DNA of 64,000 bases from Melieria omissa (Eukaryota; Arthropoda; Insecta; Diptera; Ulidiidae). The DNA lies in NCBI GenBank assembly GCA_963971225.1, contig OZ020269.1, positions 98,198,040 through 98,262,039 on the forward strand. The letters are read 5' to 3'. Shown here one piece after another: positions 45,921-58,425 of the stretch (positions within the stretch are counted from its first letter, which is position 1; each line of letters opens with the position of its first letter). Position numbers and translations under genes: made by a program. The notes under the pieces were generated by a model. It was given only the letters and a program-made list of their open reading frames with translations, ran no database searches and was not told where the DNA came from.

Positions 45921-47577
45921 TCACCAATCATATTCTTCGCTGTCTGGAAGTATCATTGTTATTGTTGTTGTGGTGCTTTTTTGCACTAGATTGTTAGTTG
46001 CGCTAAAGGGAAAGTTGTCAATGATGGCGGCCACCTCGGCGGGTCTGCAACAAAATGCATAGCCCAACATGGCCTTGCGACGCATCCGGCCAAAGTCGCT
46101 GTTCCTCAGCCATTCGATTTCATCGCACATGTCCGTGCAGAATGGATGCGAGCTTGGCTCTTCGACCTGCAATGGAAAATATTCGTCAAAAAAGTGGTCA
46201 AGTTGTTGTTAGATGAGAGTGAATTTGAAACGTACATAGGGCGAGTTGTGTGCGATGACCACGAACTCCTCGGCTATACCCTTTTCCAGAGACTTTATAT
46301 ACGACCAGATGTAGGCCGGCGCATAGACACGCGCATCGGGGGGTCCCACAGCTAATGTTGTATTTTTGTTGCAATTGTTTTCGATGGCTGGTATGGAAAT
46401 GCGTCCGTGGGTGCCCGTGTGGACCATATAAGTGACGTCTTGGACGCGTGCTGTCAGCGCTTCCATGTAAAAACGCCAATTGCCGAGGCGCAAATGCCGC
46501 CACCACATCGTATTGAAGATGTAAGAAAACCCGGAGAGTTTAACTTGTACCGATGAATCTTGCAACAGGCTCTCATAGTCGAATGTAAAAGCCCTCAGTA
46601 GAGGCTTACTCAATTTCTCCTCATTCCAAGACTTTTCGAATTTTTCCGTGCTAAAATACAAAATATAATAAAATGGCGAAATTGTGTGCTGAAATAGAAT
46701 GAATTCCATAAAGCAGAGTGTGCCCGATTGGCGACTACTTACTTGGAACACTTGCTTACTTACCTCATAAACGAAAAGTAGCTGCTTAGATCTTCGAGCT
46801 GAGTGGTCAAATCGATGTTTAGCTTGTTGACACGTGACCTAGTGGACGCTGGCTTCAGCGCGGAAGGACACAGTCGATTCGGTAAGAATTCAAATTAATA
46901 GCATTCAACTATATATACTCGTACCTCGTCTACCAAGGATCTTTCGGCCACGTAGCTGGCGTATTTGAGCGACAGTGTGGCAAAGTCGTAGCACACGCCG
47001 GCAACAACAATATCCTCCGCGTCAGCGGTATTAATGCCAATGCCGTACGTTGTGAAGTTAACACAATTCGGCAATTTCTGTACGCTTTCGTAAAGATTGA
47101 AGGTTGTTGAGTCGTCACATGAAATTCTAACATTTCGTTCTCTCAGGCTTTGATGTGACTCAGGCGCAGACCATGGTGGCTCTGAACGTTGTGGCTGAGG
47201 CAATTCTTCGTAAAACATTGAATTGTCGGAGCAAAATAACTGTACGGATTTTTTAACTGTCGGACTCGAATAGCGTGAACTGGAATATAACCAAATTACT
47301 TAAATAGGAATCAGATAGTTGAACATTTTCGAAATTCTACTTACTGGAGTTGGATTACGTTGCTGCAATGGGCTGTCAGTGTTTCGCCCGACTTAAAGCT
47401 CACTTTATTTTGCTTAGCTCTAAAGACGAATTTATGGGAACCGAATTGTTTTGCAAACAGCGGAGATGGTCCAACTATTTCTAACTCGCACTGCGAGTGT
47501 GCTGCAACAACGGCAAAGACCAAAAAGACACCAAGTACGACACCGACATGGCGAATGTTGCTGCTCAGGCGCTCCAT
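45921..47577 (-). CDS. Gene D: secreted DNA/RNA non-specific endonuclease-like protein
   Basis: Minus strand, exons 47577-47345, 47279-46925, 46852-46764, 46650-46236 and 46166-45921 (445 aa; introns 65-113 nt, GT-AG). Signal peptide MERLSSNIRHVGVVLGVFLV then VAAHSQC. The N-terminal block keeps the family pattern (GPSPLFAKQFGS, TYGIGINTADAEDIVVAGVC). Exon 3 starts PASTRSRVNKLNIDL and ends SSYFSFM. Exon 4 contains FTFDYESLLQDSS and NTMWWRHLRLGNW, with no Arg-Gly-His. Exon 5 is full length with CDEIEWL and GYAFCCRP and ends LPDSEEYDW. It is the most diverged and, with E, one of two copies without obvious damage. AATAAA signals follow at 45882 and 45870 (complement). Confidence 0.85.
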
Positions 47578-47615
47578 TTTCCTTCGGCGGAGATGTTCTC
47601 GTTGAAATACAAACC

Positions 47616-47655
47616 GAAACTGAATTGCTGTACCGTTGTCGACAATCATTTTATA
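47616..47655 (-). promoter_or_regulatory. Core promoter of gene D
   Basis: Complement TATAAAA at 47655-47649 and TCAGTT from 47623, start at 47621, 44 nt before the ATG. Confidence 0.75.
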
Positions 47656-47719
47656 CCGATCCGTGCACAAACTTTATAATAAATAACTGCACAATAAGCA
47701 CAAACGAATTTCACTGATA

Positions 47720-48314
47720 AATATAAACAAAGCGTAATTTGCAAATGTAAACATTTGTGATTGTGTGCGTTACAGTGAATTGTTTGTCCTGTTTGTTTGA
47801 GTGGCGGCCTCGTCGACACTCAGACACTAAATAAGTAGTTAGAACTACGAATATAAAATTTGAAGAGTTTGTTATTGATAATTATTTATTAGCCAAATGT
47901 ATCTAAACCTGAACTTATTGACTAAAAAGATAACAATAGCAAAGAAACAATGTAATTGATCTTTGCCTATTTAGAAGATTATCCTTAGGTAAAGAAACAT
48001 CGAAGTCTATTGAAAGGTGAGTTTTCGGTTCGTTGAATAACTTTTTGACTTTTAATTTTCAGAAAGCACTAAAAACCGCGTTTTTCCACTCAGAAAGCAC
48101 TAATGAGCAAAATAAAAAAGAGCAAATCGTGGTATGGAGTTGTCCCATCGTTCCGTGTTACATACTAGGAAAAATATTACAGATCTGTGGCAACCGTGGC
48201 CCAAGTACAAATTCAACCAAGGAGGGTAACATCAGATTTTATGTAATCAGTGTTTCCAAATACCTGAAATGACTTTCTTCTAAATCTTAAAAGAAAAAAT
48301 CCTAAGAAAATCTC
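47720..48314. other. Upstream region of gene D, no feature recognised
   Basis: Non-repetitive AT-rich sequence, not shared with the flanks of the other copies. The frame at 48033-48272 has no recognisable features. Confidence 0.4.
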
Positions 48315-50046
48315 TTTAAACTTTCTTTATACACTTTGAAGCATCAAATGTAATTAAAAAAATATTAGACACTTTTTCTTTCAATATTCAAGGCTTCAGT
48401 GCCACTAATGGTGTAAAATGTATCACTCTCAAAATCTCCTAAACTGTCTCCTAAACAGTTCTTCCTCACAAAAATTGTTCAAAAGGCCAAGAATCTTCTA
48501 AGTCTAGAAGAAAATCTCCTGATCTGGCCACACTGCATGTAATATTCAAAGAATGATTTTGTTTAACCCAACATTCCAGTGTTATATAGTTTTAAACGAA
48601 ATATCGTGTTATATAAGACTACAGTGTAAGAAAAAAAACCTAAATTCGTTCAAGCAAGAACTATTCTTCTTGGCTTTTAAATAAAATAAAACAAAATAAA
48701 TTAAATTAAATAGAAGCACTATAAAGCAAATCAAATTTCACATCTCAATATTTTCCGCGTTTTGATTTTCAAAAAGCACTAAATTTAGTGCGAAATGCAC
48801 TAAGTTGACAACAGTGGTCCTTGGACTCGTCTCTATTATTAACCGATAATTATATTACATTGTGGTTTTACCTCTAAGGCAATTCATAGGTATGTAGTGC
48901 AGGACAAATATCGTCGTAGAGCAATTATGCTGATTGCAGCATAGTGGCATTGAGTTCCATGACTGTTTATTGAGTCAGTGATCGGTTGATCAGACCATTG
49001 ATTGCACAATGTGTAATAGGAGATTTGTGCCAACTGACTTGATGGACAACAATACAAACAATTATCAAATCATATGTAATCAAAGCCTCTGAATGGCTTG
49101 AAAAAGTTGTCTCCAGTTGGTCACACCAAGAGATGACAGGGCGTCCTCAACTTCGTACTCCATCGGCGACTCGGTCTCAGCTGTTCGGTCTTGCGCCTTT
49201 TTCTTAAATACTCCAAGGGTCACTAGGTCGCTTCACAACAGTGTCCGTGCTTTTGCGTCAGAAAGGCGCACCGAGTTCAAGTTTTGTCGGTCAAGAGAGG
49301 TCTCCGCTACTCAATTGCCCACCCAGGCCGTAGTAGCACCCATCCTAATACCTTTTTTACCACATACAATGCTTACAAGAATCGACTCTACATAGTAAAT
49401 TTATTGTTGCAACTTATCAGTTTTGAAAGTTTAAATGACAATTTTTATTTATTCGTTTTTGTTCATTTATAAAATTCGCAGATTATTATTTTTTATTCGT
49501 TTTTGTTCATTTATACAATTCGCAGATCGTCGCTTATCAACATTAATGTACAAGTATCAGCATCAGTTTGGTCATTGCGAATCGGGTGGAGCATTGATTT
49601 GGGTGCCTTATCAGTTGACCTTTTTGAATAGAGCAAATATTTTCTTATTAACAATCAACGACTTTTAATTGTTGCAATTGGGGGAACTCCCCAAATCGAG
49701 AGTTAAAATAGTTTCTGTTTGCAATTTAGTAAAAAATCAATTTTGTATGGCAAACTATTCAGTTCTATGGCTGTCATCTATGGCATTATTTACTGTTATC
49801 TTGTTTTTTTGGAATATCAGTTGACGCTCACAAACTCGAGCCACTTTGTACAAAGAAAATGTAGATTTTCTGAAATGTTCGATTTTCTGGGCGTTTTTTG
49901 ATTCATGTAAAAAGTAAATAAAATAGTGAATTGCATGTAAAATCCTGAATGTGAAGTAATTCGAACAAGTTTTATTGTAAACGGTTTAATGATGAGTTCT
50001 AAAATGTCAAGCGTTGTGGAAACTTGCCACACTTTTTGCACCAGTT
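48315..50046 (-). repeat. Inverted copy of the gene A/C upstream flank
   Basis: The complement aligns with 2965-4845: the CTCCTGATCTGGCCACACTG string (48514), the degenerate TTTTA remnant (48680-48710), the LINE tail (49080-49168) and the TTGGGGAACTCC block (49678). It is more diverged than A versus C. It also has a local tandem duplication of ATTCGTTTTTGTTCATTTAT (49450, 49497). Confidence 0.85.
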
Positions 50047-50156
50047 AAACCCTCTATTGCCCCATATGGCCCTAAGGCAGTGTCCACCAAAACCTAAAAA
50101 AGTCCACATAGATGTTAATTTTTTTAAATGACATTTTTAGGGCATGTTATAGATAA

Positions 50157-50581
50157 TGTTACGAAATTCCACAGTTCGTTATCGACGGTTCGTTTTGATT
50201 GTGGTTGAAAATAAAACAACTTCAATTACTCAGCAAAAATCAACAATCACTTTATTTACAGATTTACACTTCGCTTGTATCTACACTTGTTACCACTTTG
50301 CTTGCTCAACACAGACTCGACCCATTGCGCTGCACACTGCTGCTTTTATACCAGTTTTCTTATCGCGCCGAAGTTTCTTGCAACTTCTAATTGGAAAGCG
50401 CTCGACCATTCTCGCACAGCCCATATCTTCGAGAATCATCCTTGCCATATCGGACTATACCAAGCGAATTCATAACAGTTTTGTTGTACTTCACAGTGCA
50501 TGCCTAAAAGTATGCTTGGAAAACATTCGTGCGGAGAAAAGCATTCCTGTACAGTGCGGCACAGAATTTCTCATCGTATCA
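50157..50581 (-). mobile_element. Solo LTR (gypsy-like)
   Basis: On the minus strand it runs TGATACGATGAG ... TTTCGTAACA (TG...CA), with ATAA duplicated on both sides (50153-50156, 50582-50585). It carries TATAAAAG (complement of 50343-50350) and AATAAA (complement of 50251-50256) in the U3-R-U5 order. The 4-bp duplication fits Ty3/gypsy. No internal retroelement sequence adjoins. Confidence 0.8.
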
Positions 50582-50606
50582 ATAAATTAAGTTGTTATTT
50601 CTTTAA

Positions 50607-50689
50607 CCCTTTCAGTCACATTGTCCAATATATTGGACTACAGCCCACACAATTCACACAGAATGGAATTATTTTCATGTCGGAAAGGG
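50607..50689. mobile_element. 83-bp piggyBac-type MITE
   Basis: TTAA (50603-50606) CCCTTTC ... GAAAGGG TTAA (50690-50693). A perfect 16-bp palindrome GTCCAATATATTGGAC lies at 50623-50638, 16 nt inside the left end. Confidence 0.85.
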
Positions 50690-50989
50690 TTAATGTAGCA
50701 CACGGCTGCAAGTATCACATGTTTCCCATTATTATCAGTTGAAATTTGAACTTTATGGAAATTAGTAGACATAATTATTTCGTGAAAAGTAAAGAAAAGA
50801 AAAATATATTAAAAATACTTTTCGTTAAAAGATTAAAACAAGAAAACTACGAGTGAGTACCTTGTAATGTAATTTATTGATTTGAAGTGTTTTATAGTGA
50901 AAAAAAGGATTCACAGTTACTTTCTCGGCATGGGAAAGCAGACTGCCTTTAGGCTGCATCAGGCACCAAAGCGAACAGATTTAATGCAT

Positions 50990-51360
50990 TTGGTCACTAA
51001 CGTATACTTGTATGCGGTTTCTTTAAAAAGGACTTTGGGACAGAAAACGAAAAACTGACTATGCCAAGTTACTATAAATGACCTCTAGTTTCAGGTCTAT
51101 ATCAAAATTTGGATGGGTCTCGGCAAATTGTTTCTTTTTTTGCCGCACGGTGTAATAAATGTAAAGTTGGTGTTATCACTCACTGCTTCATAACTTTGTC
51201 ATTTTTCTTTCGATTCTATTGATGTTGGGCTTAATATTTGCTCAAATAAAATATAGTTTATCCTTAGTTTTAAAACCAGAGGAGATTTAATTTAATTTAT
51301 AATTTTATTTAATTATTTTATTTAATAATTTATTTTATCCATAAAAACTTCATTAAAAAA
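50990..51360 (-). repeat. Inverted piece of the element interior seen at 62540-63480
   Basis: Strings such as CGATTCTATTGATGTTGGGC (51210) and CTGACTATGCCAAGTTACT (51054) match the complement of 62570-62640 and 63380-63420. This copy has no mariner between them. It ends near the start of the LINE. Confidence 0.6.
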
Positions 51361-51791
51361 TTTATGATTTTGCAAATGGTCGAAAAATGCACTTTTTTAC
51401 AACTTTCGCCGTCGGTAACTTCCTCCTCAGGAGGCAACAACTACTCCCTTCTGGACCCAAACGGAAAATCTAATCATAACCGGAGCCCAAATCCAAAAAA
51501 AGAAAAAACATTTACTCGAACTTTAACATCAACAATATTACGGACTTTCCAACAATTGGCAATAAATCCAATCCTAGCAAAAACTGCCCAAAATTCATCG
51601 TAATAAAAAGCAAAATCCCAGACAAATCGCTTAAGACTTTCAACATTTTCCTCGTGTCTAAAGCCCTTGAAAATATAAGTACCGAATGTTCCCTTAAAAT
51701 CTCATACACTCGTGAAGCCGACCACTTAATTCTCATTAGGAAAGAATCACATACCAACAAATTCTTAAAAGTCACCAACCTATCAAATATA

Positions 51792-53080
51792 GGGTTTTCC
51801 AACAAGAGGTGTTATTTTGGTTACCCGGTATTTCGGTAGTTGTCACTTTTGAAACTTTTATTCTTTGACATTTGACAAGTAGAAACTACGCCATTACTAA
51901 AAATGGAACGATACACGCTTCAACAACGCATTGAAATTATTAAAATTCACTACAAAAATGGTGAAAATCTTGCAGTCACAGTTCGCAAAACTAAAGCATT
52001 TTTGGGTCGTCGTGAAGCTTCTTGTCGGACCGCAATACAGAAATTGGTGGAAAAATTCGAGCTGTTGGGACAAGTTAGTGATGTGAAGAATAAAACCCGT
52101 GCACGTCGCTCAAGAACAACTGAGAATATTGCTGCTGTAGCTCAAAGTGTTGAAGAAAACCCAGGTTTGTCGATTCCTCGTCGTTCTTTGGAATTGGGCA
52201 TTCCAAAAACGTCATTACACCGTATTTTGCATCAAGACTTGGGTCTTAAGGCTTATAAAGTTCAGTTAACACAAGAACTCAAGCCGACCGATCATCAACA
52301 ACGTCGTGTCTTTGCTGATTGGGTCCTTGAAATGCATGAAAATGATCCGGAATTCCATCGATAAATCATCTTGACTGATGAGGCCCATTTCCACCTCGGT
52401 GGCTACGTCAACAAGCAAAATTTTCATATCTGGGGTTCGGAAAACCCAAGAGTTATTGTTGAGAAGCCTCTCCATCCTCAACGTGTGACTGTTTGGTGCG
52501 GTTTATGGTCCGACGGGGTCATTGGACCTTACTTTTTCGAAAATGAGGTTGGATCAACAGTTACGGTGAATGGATTGCGCTATGGAGAGATGATTAATGA
52601 TTTTTTATGGTCGGAGTTGGATGGTATTGATCTGGACAACGTTTACTTTCAACAAGACAGCGCTACGTGCCACACAAGCAACGAAACCATTGCTCTTTTA
52701 CGGGAAAAGTTTCCGGACCGTGTTATCTCTGATTTAACGAGATCTTGTGATTTAACACCTTGCGACTTCTTCCTTTGGGGCCACATGAAAGATAAGATGT
52801 ACGCCAACAGCCCCAGCGTCGATTCAAGACCTCAAAGATAGAATTCGTGAGGCTATCGAGCACATAGGGCAGCCACTTTGCGATTTGGTTATGGTTATAA
52901 AATTTCATGAAAAGGATATGGTCCTGTAAGCGTGGTCGTGGTGGCCATTTGGCTGATGTTGGTTTTCATTATTAACGGCATACCTTCCTTTTTATTATGA
53001 AATAAACATCCGATCATTTATCTCAAAAACTTGCATTTTTCTTTGAATACCAAAATAACACCTCTTGTTGGAAAACACTG
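51792..53080 (+). mobile_element. rosa-type mariner inside the LINE
   Basis: Ends share TTTTCCAACAAGAGGTGTTA in inverted orientation, flanked by TA (51790-51791, 53081-53082). Length is 1289 bp. Confidence 0.9.
51903..52930 (+). pseudogene. rosa-type mariner transposase, near complete
   Basis: Starts MERYTLQQRIEIIKIHYKNG with the helix-turn-helix and CRTAIQKLVEKF. Catalytic blocks are LTDEAHFHLGG, FQQDSATCHTSNE and CDLTPCDFFLWG. A TAA at 52362-52364 interrupts just before the first Asp block, and a frameshift occurs near 52813. Only 35 residues separate the second and third Asp. Family members of the DD41D group have 41, and the WPP-type residues before RSCD are absent, consistent with an 18-bp deletion. 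Confidence 0.85.
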
Positions 53081-55221
53081 TATTACAAAAAAGTGCAAAC
53101 AATTCAAACTAGAAGAAGCTAACTGGGAGAAATTCCATGATATCTTAAATAGCACACTTAACACCTCGCACCTTTTCCACAACGTTAACAAAGAAGCTGC
53201 TCTCTTTCACAAAAAAATTATCGCAGCAGCCAACGCTTCAATACCCCGCACTTTCTCCCGTAATACATTCCCGAAAACAGTCCACTGGTGGAACAATAGC
53301 CTATCCCACCTCCGTTCGAATAAACAACATCTCTTCCACATAACCATATCGAGTCTATAAACGGCACCAAAACATCAGATACAAACGAGATTGTCCTTTG
53401 CTTCGCTGAGAAATGGTCATCCAACTCGAGTGACTCCAATTTCACAAACACTTTTAGAAATAACAAAAGGAATACAAACCTTAACACTTACTTCTGTCCA
53501 AACCCAGCAGCGCAAATAATAGAATCTGACATATCCCTATTGTAGTTTAACAGTGCGTTATCAGCGGTTAAAGGCAAAACGCCTGGATTTGAAACTATCA
53601 GCTACCCCATGCAAACACCTACCTATTGGTGCCAAACTTCATCTCATACGCCTCTTCAACATTATTTTTACAACAAGCACTATTCCTCAAGAATGGAAAA
53701 ACGCCACAGTAATCCCTCTGCTGAAACCAAACAAACCCAGAAACCAACTAACATGTTACAGACCAATCTCCCTTTTACCATGCGCTAGCAAAGTGCTAGA
53801 GAAAAAAATCGCCAAAAGACTCTCGTGGTGTTTAAACCGCAACAATCTGCTCAGTCATAATCAAGTTGCATTTAAAGCCACCAAAGGTACGATTGACGCA
53901 TTATTATTTCTGGACCACAAAATCACAAACGCTCTATCTACTAAAAATCACATGTCCGTTTTTTCAATTGACTTTTACACAGTTTTTGACAGAGTTGGCT
54001 ACAGTATAAATGCCTTCCGCTCCACTCCCATCCAAAACATACTTACAGAGACTGGTTTACCGTCTTTGGACCAGAGAGTAAAGTCTGCGACTCGGAAACT
54101 AATTCCTAAAATCATCAATCCAACTGACAACTTATTCCCAAAACAAGTACTCAAGCATCACACTCCAAAAACTCATTCATGTCTTCAATATATCTCGCAA
54201 GCTGCTTTGGATATGGGACTAGCTGCAAAACCAACCACCATGGTATCTCAATGAACACTCAATTATCAACACTCTAACGCTGTTTCCAAAAGATACAACA
54301 AGTCCCTCAATGTACGTTGCGCTATTTCAAGAATGTGCCGCTAAATTTAAAAATTGGAACCTGTACTACACCGATGGATTCAAGAAGGAGAAAGGTGTTG
54401 GCTACGCAATAGTCGGCCCGAAACACAACATTCTTCGACTAGCACATCTGGACCCGCACTGCTCAATCTTTACCGAATTTAGCCGAATCCGAAGCCGTAC
54501 TTTATGCTGCAAACATGTGCAAGAAATCGAAGGGTAAACACATAATTTGCACCGACTCGCTCTCCACAATAAAAGCTGTAAAAAACACATCAAACATGTA
54601 TACCAAAATCGCAAAAATACGCGATATTCTAATAACACACAAACACAAAATAAAAATTATGTGGATACCTGGCCACGTTGGAATAGCGGGGAATGACACA
54701 GCCGACGAAGCGGCTAAATTTACTACTCACGCCCCTGTTGCATTTCATCCCACCTTCAACCCGTCAGATTTCTCACAACAATTGGCCAGATTGTGCGCTA
54801 AAGAAAGACTACACACACTACTATAAACATTTCAACCCGGACGGAAATGCAGCTACTTATCCCACTGACTGTCAAAGGATTCACATACAAAAATATGTAA
54901 GACTCCGGCTCAGCCACTCGCTCCTCATTCACCGGCACCTAATGGAAAACTCCACTCCACTCCCATGTCCCAACTGTAACAGGTACACAATCTTCTTCAC
55001 AAATTCTTAAAAGCCATAATACGCAAACGAAGTCACTAACAAATATGCTTAGTAACATAAACAATGACAACATTATAATTATTACAAATACACTAAAAAG
55101 AGCTAACATCTACTACAGTATCTGAATTTTGTTAACCCGATAGGCTGAAGACCATAGTAGTTAATGCCTAGTTTATAGTTTGTTTACAGAATTTATTTCA
55201 TAAACTTTTTATAATAATAAC

Positions 55222-56815
55222 TAGCTGGGCCCCGCGGCTTCGCACGCAAGCTTTCTTCTTTCACCCGATACAAATTTTGAACGCTTTGTTGACCCCGTCA
55301 GATTTTGATTTAAAAAAAAAAACATACATATGTCTATTATCTTTGATGTCAAGTGATTCTAAAAACTGTGAAGTCAAAAGGCCCTTTAAATCATGAGTTT
55401 TCACATTTATGTTTAAACAAACTCTTAATCCTTAGTTTACCACCGTAGATTTCGATTTTCAAAAATATGAAAAGCACATTTTAATTACTTCCCGATTGAT
55501 GTGCTTTTTGTCTAAGTTTGAAGTCAAAAGGACCAATAAATCGTGTTTCTCCATACAAACTGTTATCCCATTGTTGACCCCGTTAGATTTTGATTTTCAA
55601 AGAAGTGAAAAACACGTGTAAAATTATTTCTCACTTAGAGTACTTTTACAAAGTTTGAAGTCCGTGGCCCCATTAATTCATGCTTTTTACAGTTTCGCCA
55701 TACAAACTTTTAACCGGTCGTTGACCTCGTCCGATTTTATTATTAAGAAAAATTAAAAACACGTATCGAGTTATTTTAGTTTTGAAGTACTTTCACCTAG
55801 TTTGAAGTCAAAAGGCTCAACAAAAATGTTTTCTTTATACATACTTTTAACCCGTCGTTGATCCAGTTAAATTTAGATTTTGAAAATAATGAGAAACGCG
55901 TGTATAATTTTTTCTATTTCAAATATTTTTACAATATTTGAAGTCAATAGGCCTATCGGTTCATGTTGTTTAGACTCTACCCTTAACCCATTAAAACCTG
56001 ACCCCAGAAGGGCTTGTGCGATTTCCATAAAATTTTACACAATCTTAGTAATTGACCTAATCAAGAAAAAAATGAAGCAAATAATTCATACCCCCACCCC
56101 CTGACCCAGGAGGGTACGTTGCGCAAACGCAATTTGGGCCTTAGTCACATACAAAACATAAAATTAAAAAAAAAAAAAATTTTTTTAAACTTATTTTTAA
56201 ATAGTTTAGCATTACAAAATGCAGCCCACAAAGGGATTTTGATAGGTTTGAAGAATAAGTATTTTTAATTGAATTTCAAAAATTCCCCCAAAAAAACCTT
56301 TGACTTTGGATCGAAAAAAAGATATGAATATTTAAAAAATTTTGAAATTTGAGTATGGCAGAATCTAAAACGATCAATTCGAATCCAATTCTACCCATTT
56401 TCAAGTCTTATATCTTTATGAATTACTTAATGTAGCGAAATTCCCAAACGTTGCGCAAACGCAACGCTCAGGGCTTAATGGGTTAAACAAATCTAAACCC
56501 ATTATTAGTCCAGTTAAATCTTGATTTTCGAAAAATTATAAAATCGTGTCGAATTATTTTTGGTTTAGAGTATTTTCAGGAAGTTCGAAATCAATATGTC
56601 TCTTAAATCACTTTTTTTCATACAACACCTTAACACATGTTTTGGCCCTTTACACCCCGAATTTCAAAAAATCCCATCTTAGCAGAGGTTCATTTTTCAA
56701 GATGTATCTACAGTTCAAATTTCATGTTTGTATCTTCAGCGGCTTGGGCTGAGCGATGATGAATCAATCAATCAATTAGTCAGTCAGTTAGGGCAAACAA
56801 TCTATGTATATAAAA
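55222..56815 (+). repeat. Dispersed repeat with ~150-bp subrepeats (longest copy)
   Basis: Opens CTAGCTGGGCCCCGCGGCTT and closes with AATCAATCAATCAATTAGTC and TATGTATATAAAAATGG. Five to six degenerate subunits (TTGACCCCGTYAGATTTTGA ... AGTTTGAAGTCAAAAGG) lie between, interrupted by a piggyBac-type MITE at 55987. Confidence 0.7.
55987..56482. mobile_element. 496-bp piggyBac-type MITE
   Basis: TTAA-CCCATTAAAACCTGACC at the left and the complement of CCCATTAAGCCCTGAGC at the right, with TTAA at 55983 and 56483. GTTGCG-CAAA-CGCAAC (56450-56465) is a palindrome with a 4-nt centre, 17 nt inside the right end. GTTGCGCAAACGCAA also occurs near 56118. Confidence 0.8.
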
Positions 56816-57211
56816 ATGGAGGCGGTACCACGCCCTCTTGTCCAATGCTAACAACTTTCTTCTAGTCGAATTGTGCTACTAAGTGGAAAGTTCGTACCAA
56901 GTTTCACTGATGTGTGTGTGTACTGCATAGCTGTTGAATCATAAGAAATGTGCCACGCCCTTTGACCAACGCCGATCAAATCGCATTAGTAGTATGACAC
57001 ATCTATGAAATGATAGTAGACCAAATTTCAATGCTGTGCGGCTTACAACTCCGAAGCTATTCCATTTAAAAAATTTGAGTTGTATGGGTGGTGCCACACC
57101 CCTTTGTTCAATACCCACCTTGTGTGACTTATGGTTCCAAAGTTATTGTCTAAAAATGTATTCTTGTGGTGCCACGCCCCGTTTTCCCGACTTTTCATTT
57201 TTTATAAACCT
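56816..57211. repeat. Repeat with GTGCCACGCCC strings, split by the hAT element
   Basis: GGTNCCACGCCC or GTGCCACGCCC occurs four to five times at irregular spacing. The same repeat resumes after the hAT element with CCAGTCGTTTTCAAGTTATAAG (58331). It is non-coding and of unknown class. Confidence 0.5.
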
Positions 57212-57219
57212 TCACGTAA

Positions 57220-58280
57220 CAGGCCCGTGCGCAGGGGGTTCTAACCCCCCATCGATAATTTTTCCACATAATTTTCCACTAGCAATAGTCCTTATTCTAC
57301 GAAAGTCAAACCGACTTGATAATAAATATTTTGTTGTCAATTTTTGTTTCGACATTCTTAACTTTTCGATCTTGTGCATGTTTTTTTGAATGTTCCCGCC
57401 TTTGTTACCTCCTATTATCAGTGTCATTGTGAATGCAACCATCGATAGTATCGATACAACTGACTCGAACTGACTAGTCAGCTGTTCGAGCTGTGCGGAC
57501 ATTTGTGAGCGAAATCAGCGCAAAATACGACATCGAACTGCGGAAACCAAGGCTCGCGTCAAAATAGACTCAACGCTCCAACGTACAAACTGATTCAGTT
57601 GAAGATTATTTTCGCATAACGATTTACATCCCATATATTGATTTGTTTTTGACCCATTTACAAGATCGATTTTTGAATCACCGCAAAATTTTATCAAACT
57701 TTGCTTGCCTCTTCCCCAACAAAATGAAGAATTTCAATGAAGAATCCTGCGCTCAATTGTTTGAACCATACTCTTCAATTTTGCGGGATGATTCCCGTGA
57801 CATCTGGGTAGACGAAGTCAAACTTTGGCGTCAACGCATCGCCGGAAAGAACGTTAAAAATTCGCTTGAAGCACTCGATGTGTGCAATGGAGATGCGTTT
57901 CCAAATGTTCATCAAATGCTTCGCATTTTGGCAGTTCTGCCTGTAACGACAGCGACGAATGAACGCTCCTTTTCAACATTGCGTCGCCTCAAGACTTACC
58001 TCAGGTCAACAATGTGTGAAAATCGGCTGAACGGATTAGCCTCGCTCAATATACATCGCGATGTCGAGGTCGATCCGCAAAGAGTTTTGGAGAAGTTTTT
58101 TTCTACACCTCGCAGAGTTAATTTATTATATAATAACTGAATATCAAGTCAAGACACAAAAAAATGTCTTAATTTATAAGAAAAGTTTCTTATTATTTTT
58201 TATTAACTTCATAACCTAACATGATACACATATGTCAAAACACCCCCCCCCCCCATAAACGAATTCTGCGCACGGGCCTA
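57220..58280 (+). mobile_element. hAT element, TIR YAGGCCCGTGCGCAG
   Basis: Starts CAGGCCCGTGCGCAG, ends CTGCGCACGGGCCTA, with the 8-bp duplication TCACGTAA at 57212-57219 and 58281-58288. G- and C-runs lie just inside both ends. 1061 bp. Confidence 0.95.
57530..58140 (+). pseudogene. hAT transposase C-terminal part (ZMYM/DUF4371 type)
   Basis: The frame reads ELRKPRLASK, TAG (about 57564), TQRSNVQTDSVEDYFRI, then DLFLTHLQDRFLNHRKILSN. It continues through VDEVKLWRQRIAGKNVKNSL and LPVTTATNERSFSTLRRLKT, the dimerisation block, to a TGA at 58138-58140. From 57643 the frame is open for 165 codons. The N-terminal catalytic portion was lost. Confidence 0.85.
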
Positions 58281-58425
58281 TCACGTAACAATTTCAAACA
58301 AACCCGCCGAAGTAAGTATCCAAGTTGGTCCAGTCGTTTTCAAGTTATAAGCAGTCGAACGGATCATGATTCATTTGTATAAATATACATACAGCCCTAT
58401 TACCGTTTGCGAGTCGCCTGAAAAT

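Larger units (their letters stand above)
51364..55215 (+). pseudogene. I-type non-LTR retrotransposon, broken
   Basis: An ORF1-like part (51600-51790: NIFLVSKALENISTECSLKI) precedes a nested mariner. After it come the linker (ANWEKFHDILN, VHWWNNSL), RT fingers (NATVIPLLKPNK, CYRPISLLPCASKVLEK, NQVAFKATKGT) and, after a deletion removing the YxDD part, an RNase H with LYYTDG, ICTDSLSTIKAV and WIPGHVGIAGNDTADEAA. The endonuclease domain is missing. The 3' end is a (TAA)n tail at 55203-55215, typical of I elements. Several frameshifts and stops are present. Confidence 0.8.

Noticed and set aside
50044..50080. TTAAACCCTCTATTGCCCCATATGG as another piggyBac-type end
   Set aside because: The base after TTAA is A, not C, the palindrome (CCATATGG) is short, and no partner end was found.
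57036..57389. 117-codon ORF across the left end of the hAT element
   Set aside because: It spans the TSD and TIR and has no similarity to the transposase, which is in another frame.
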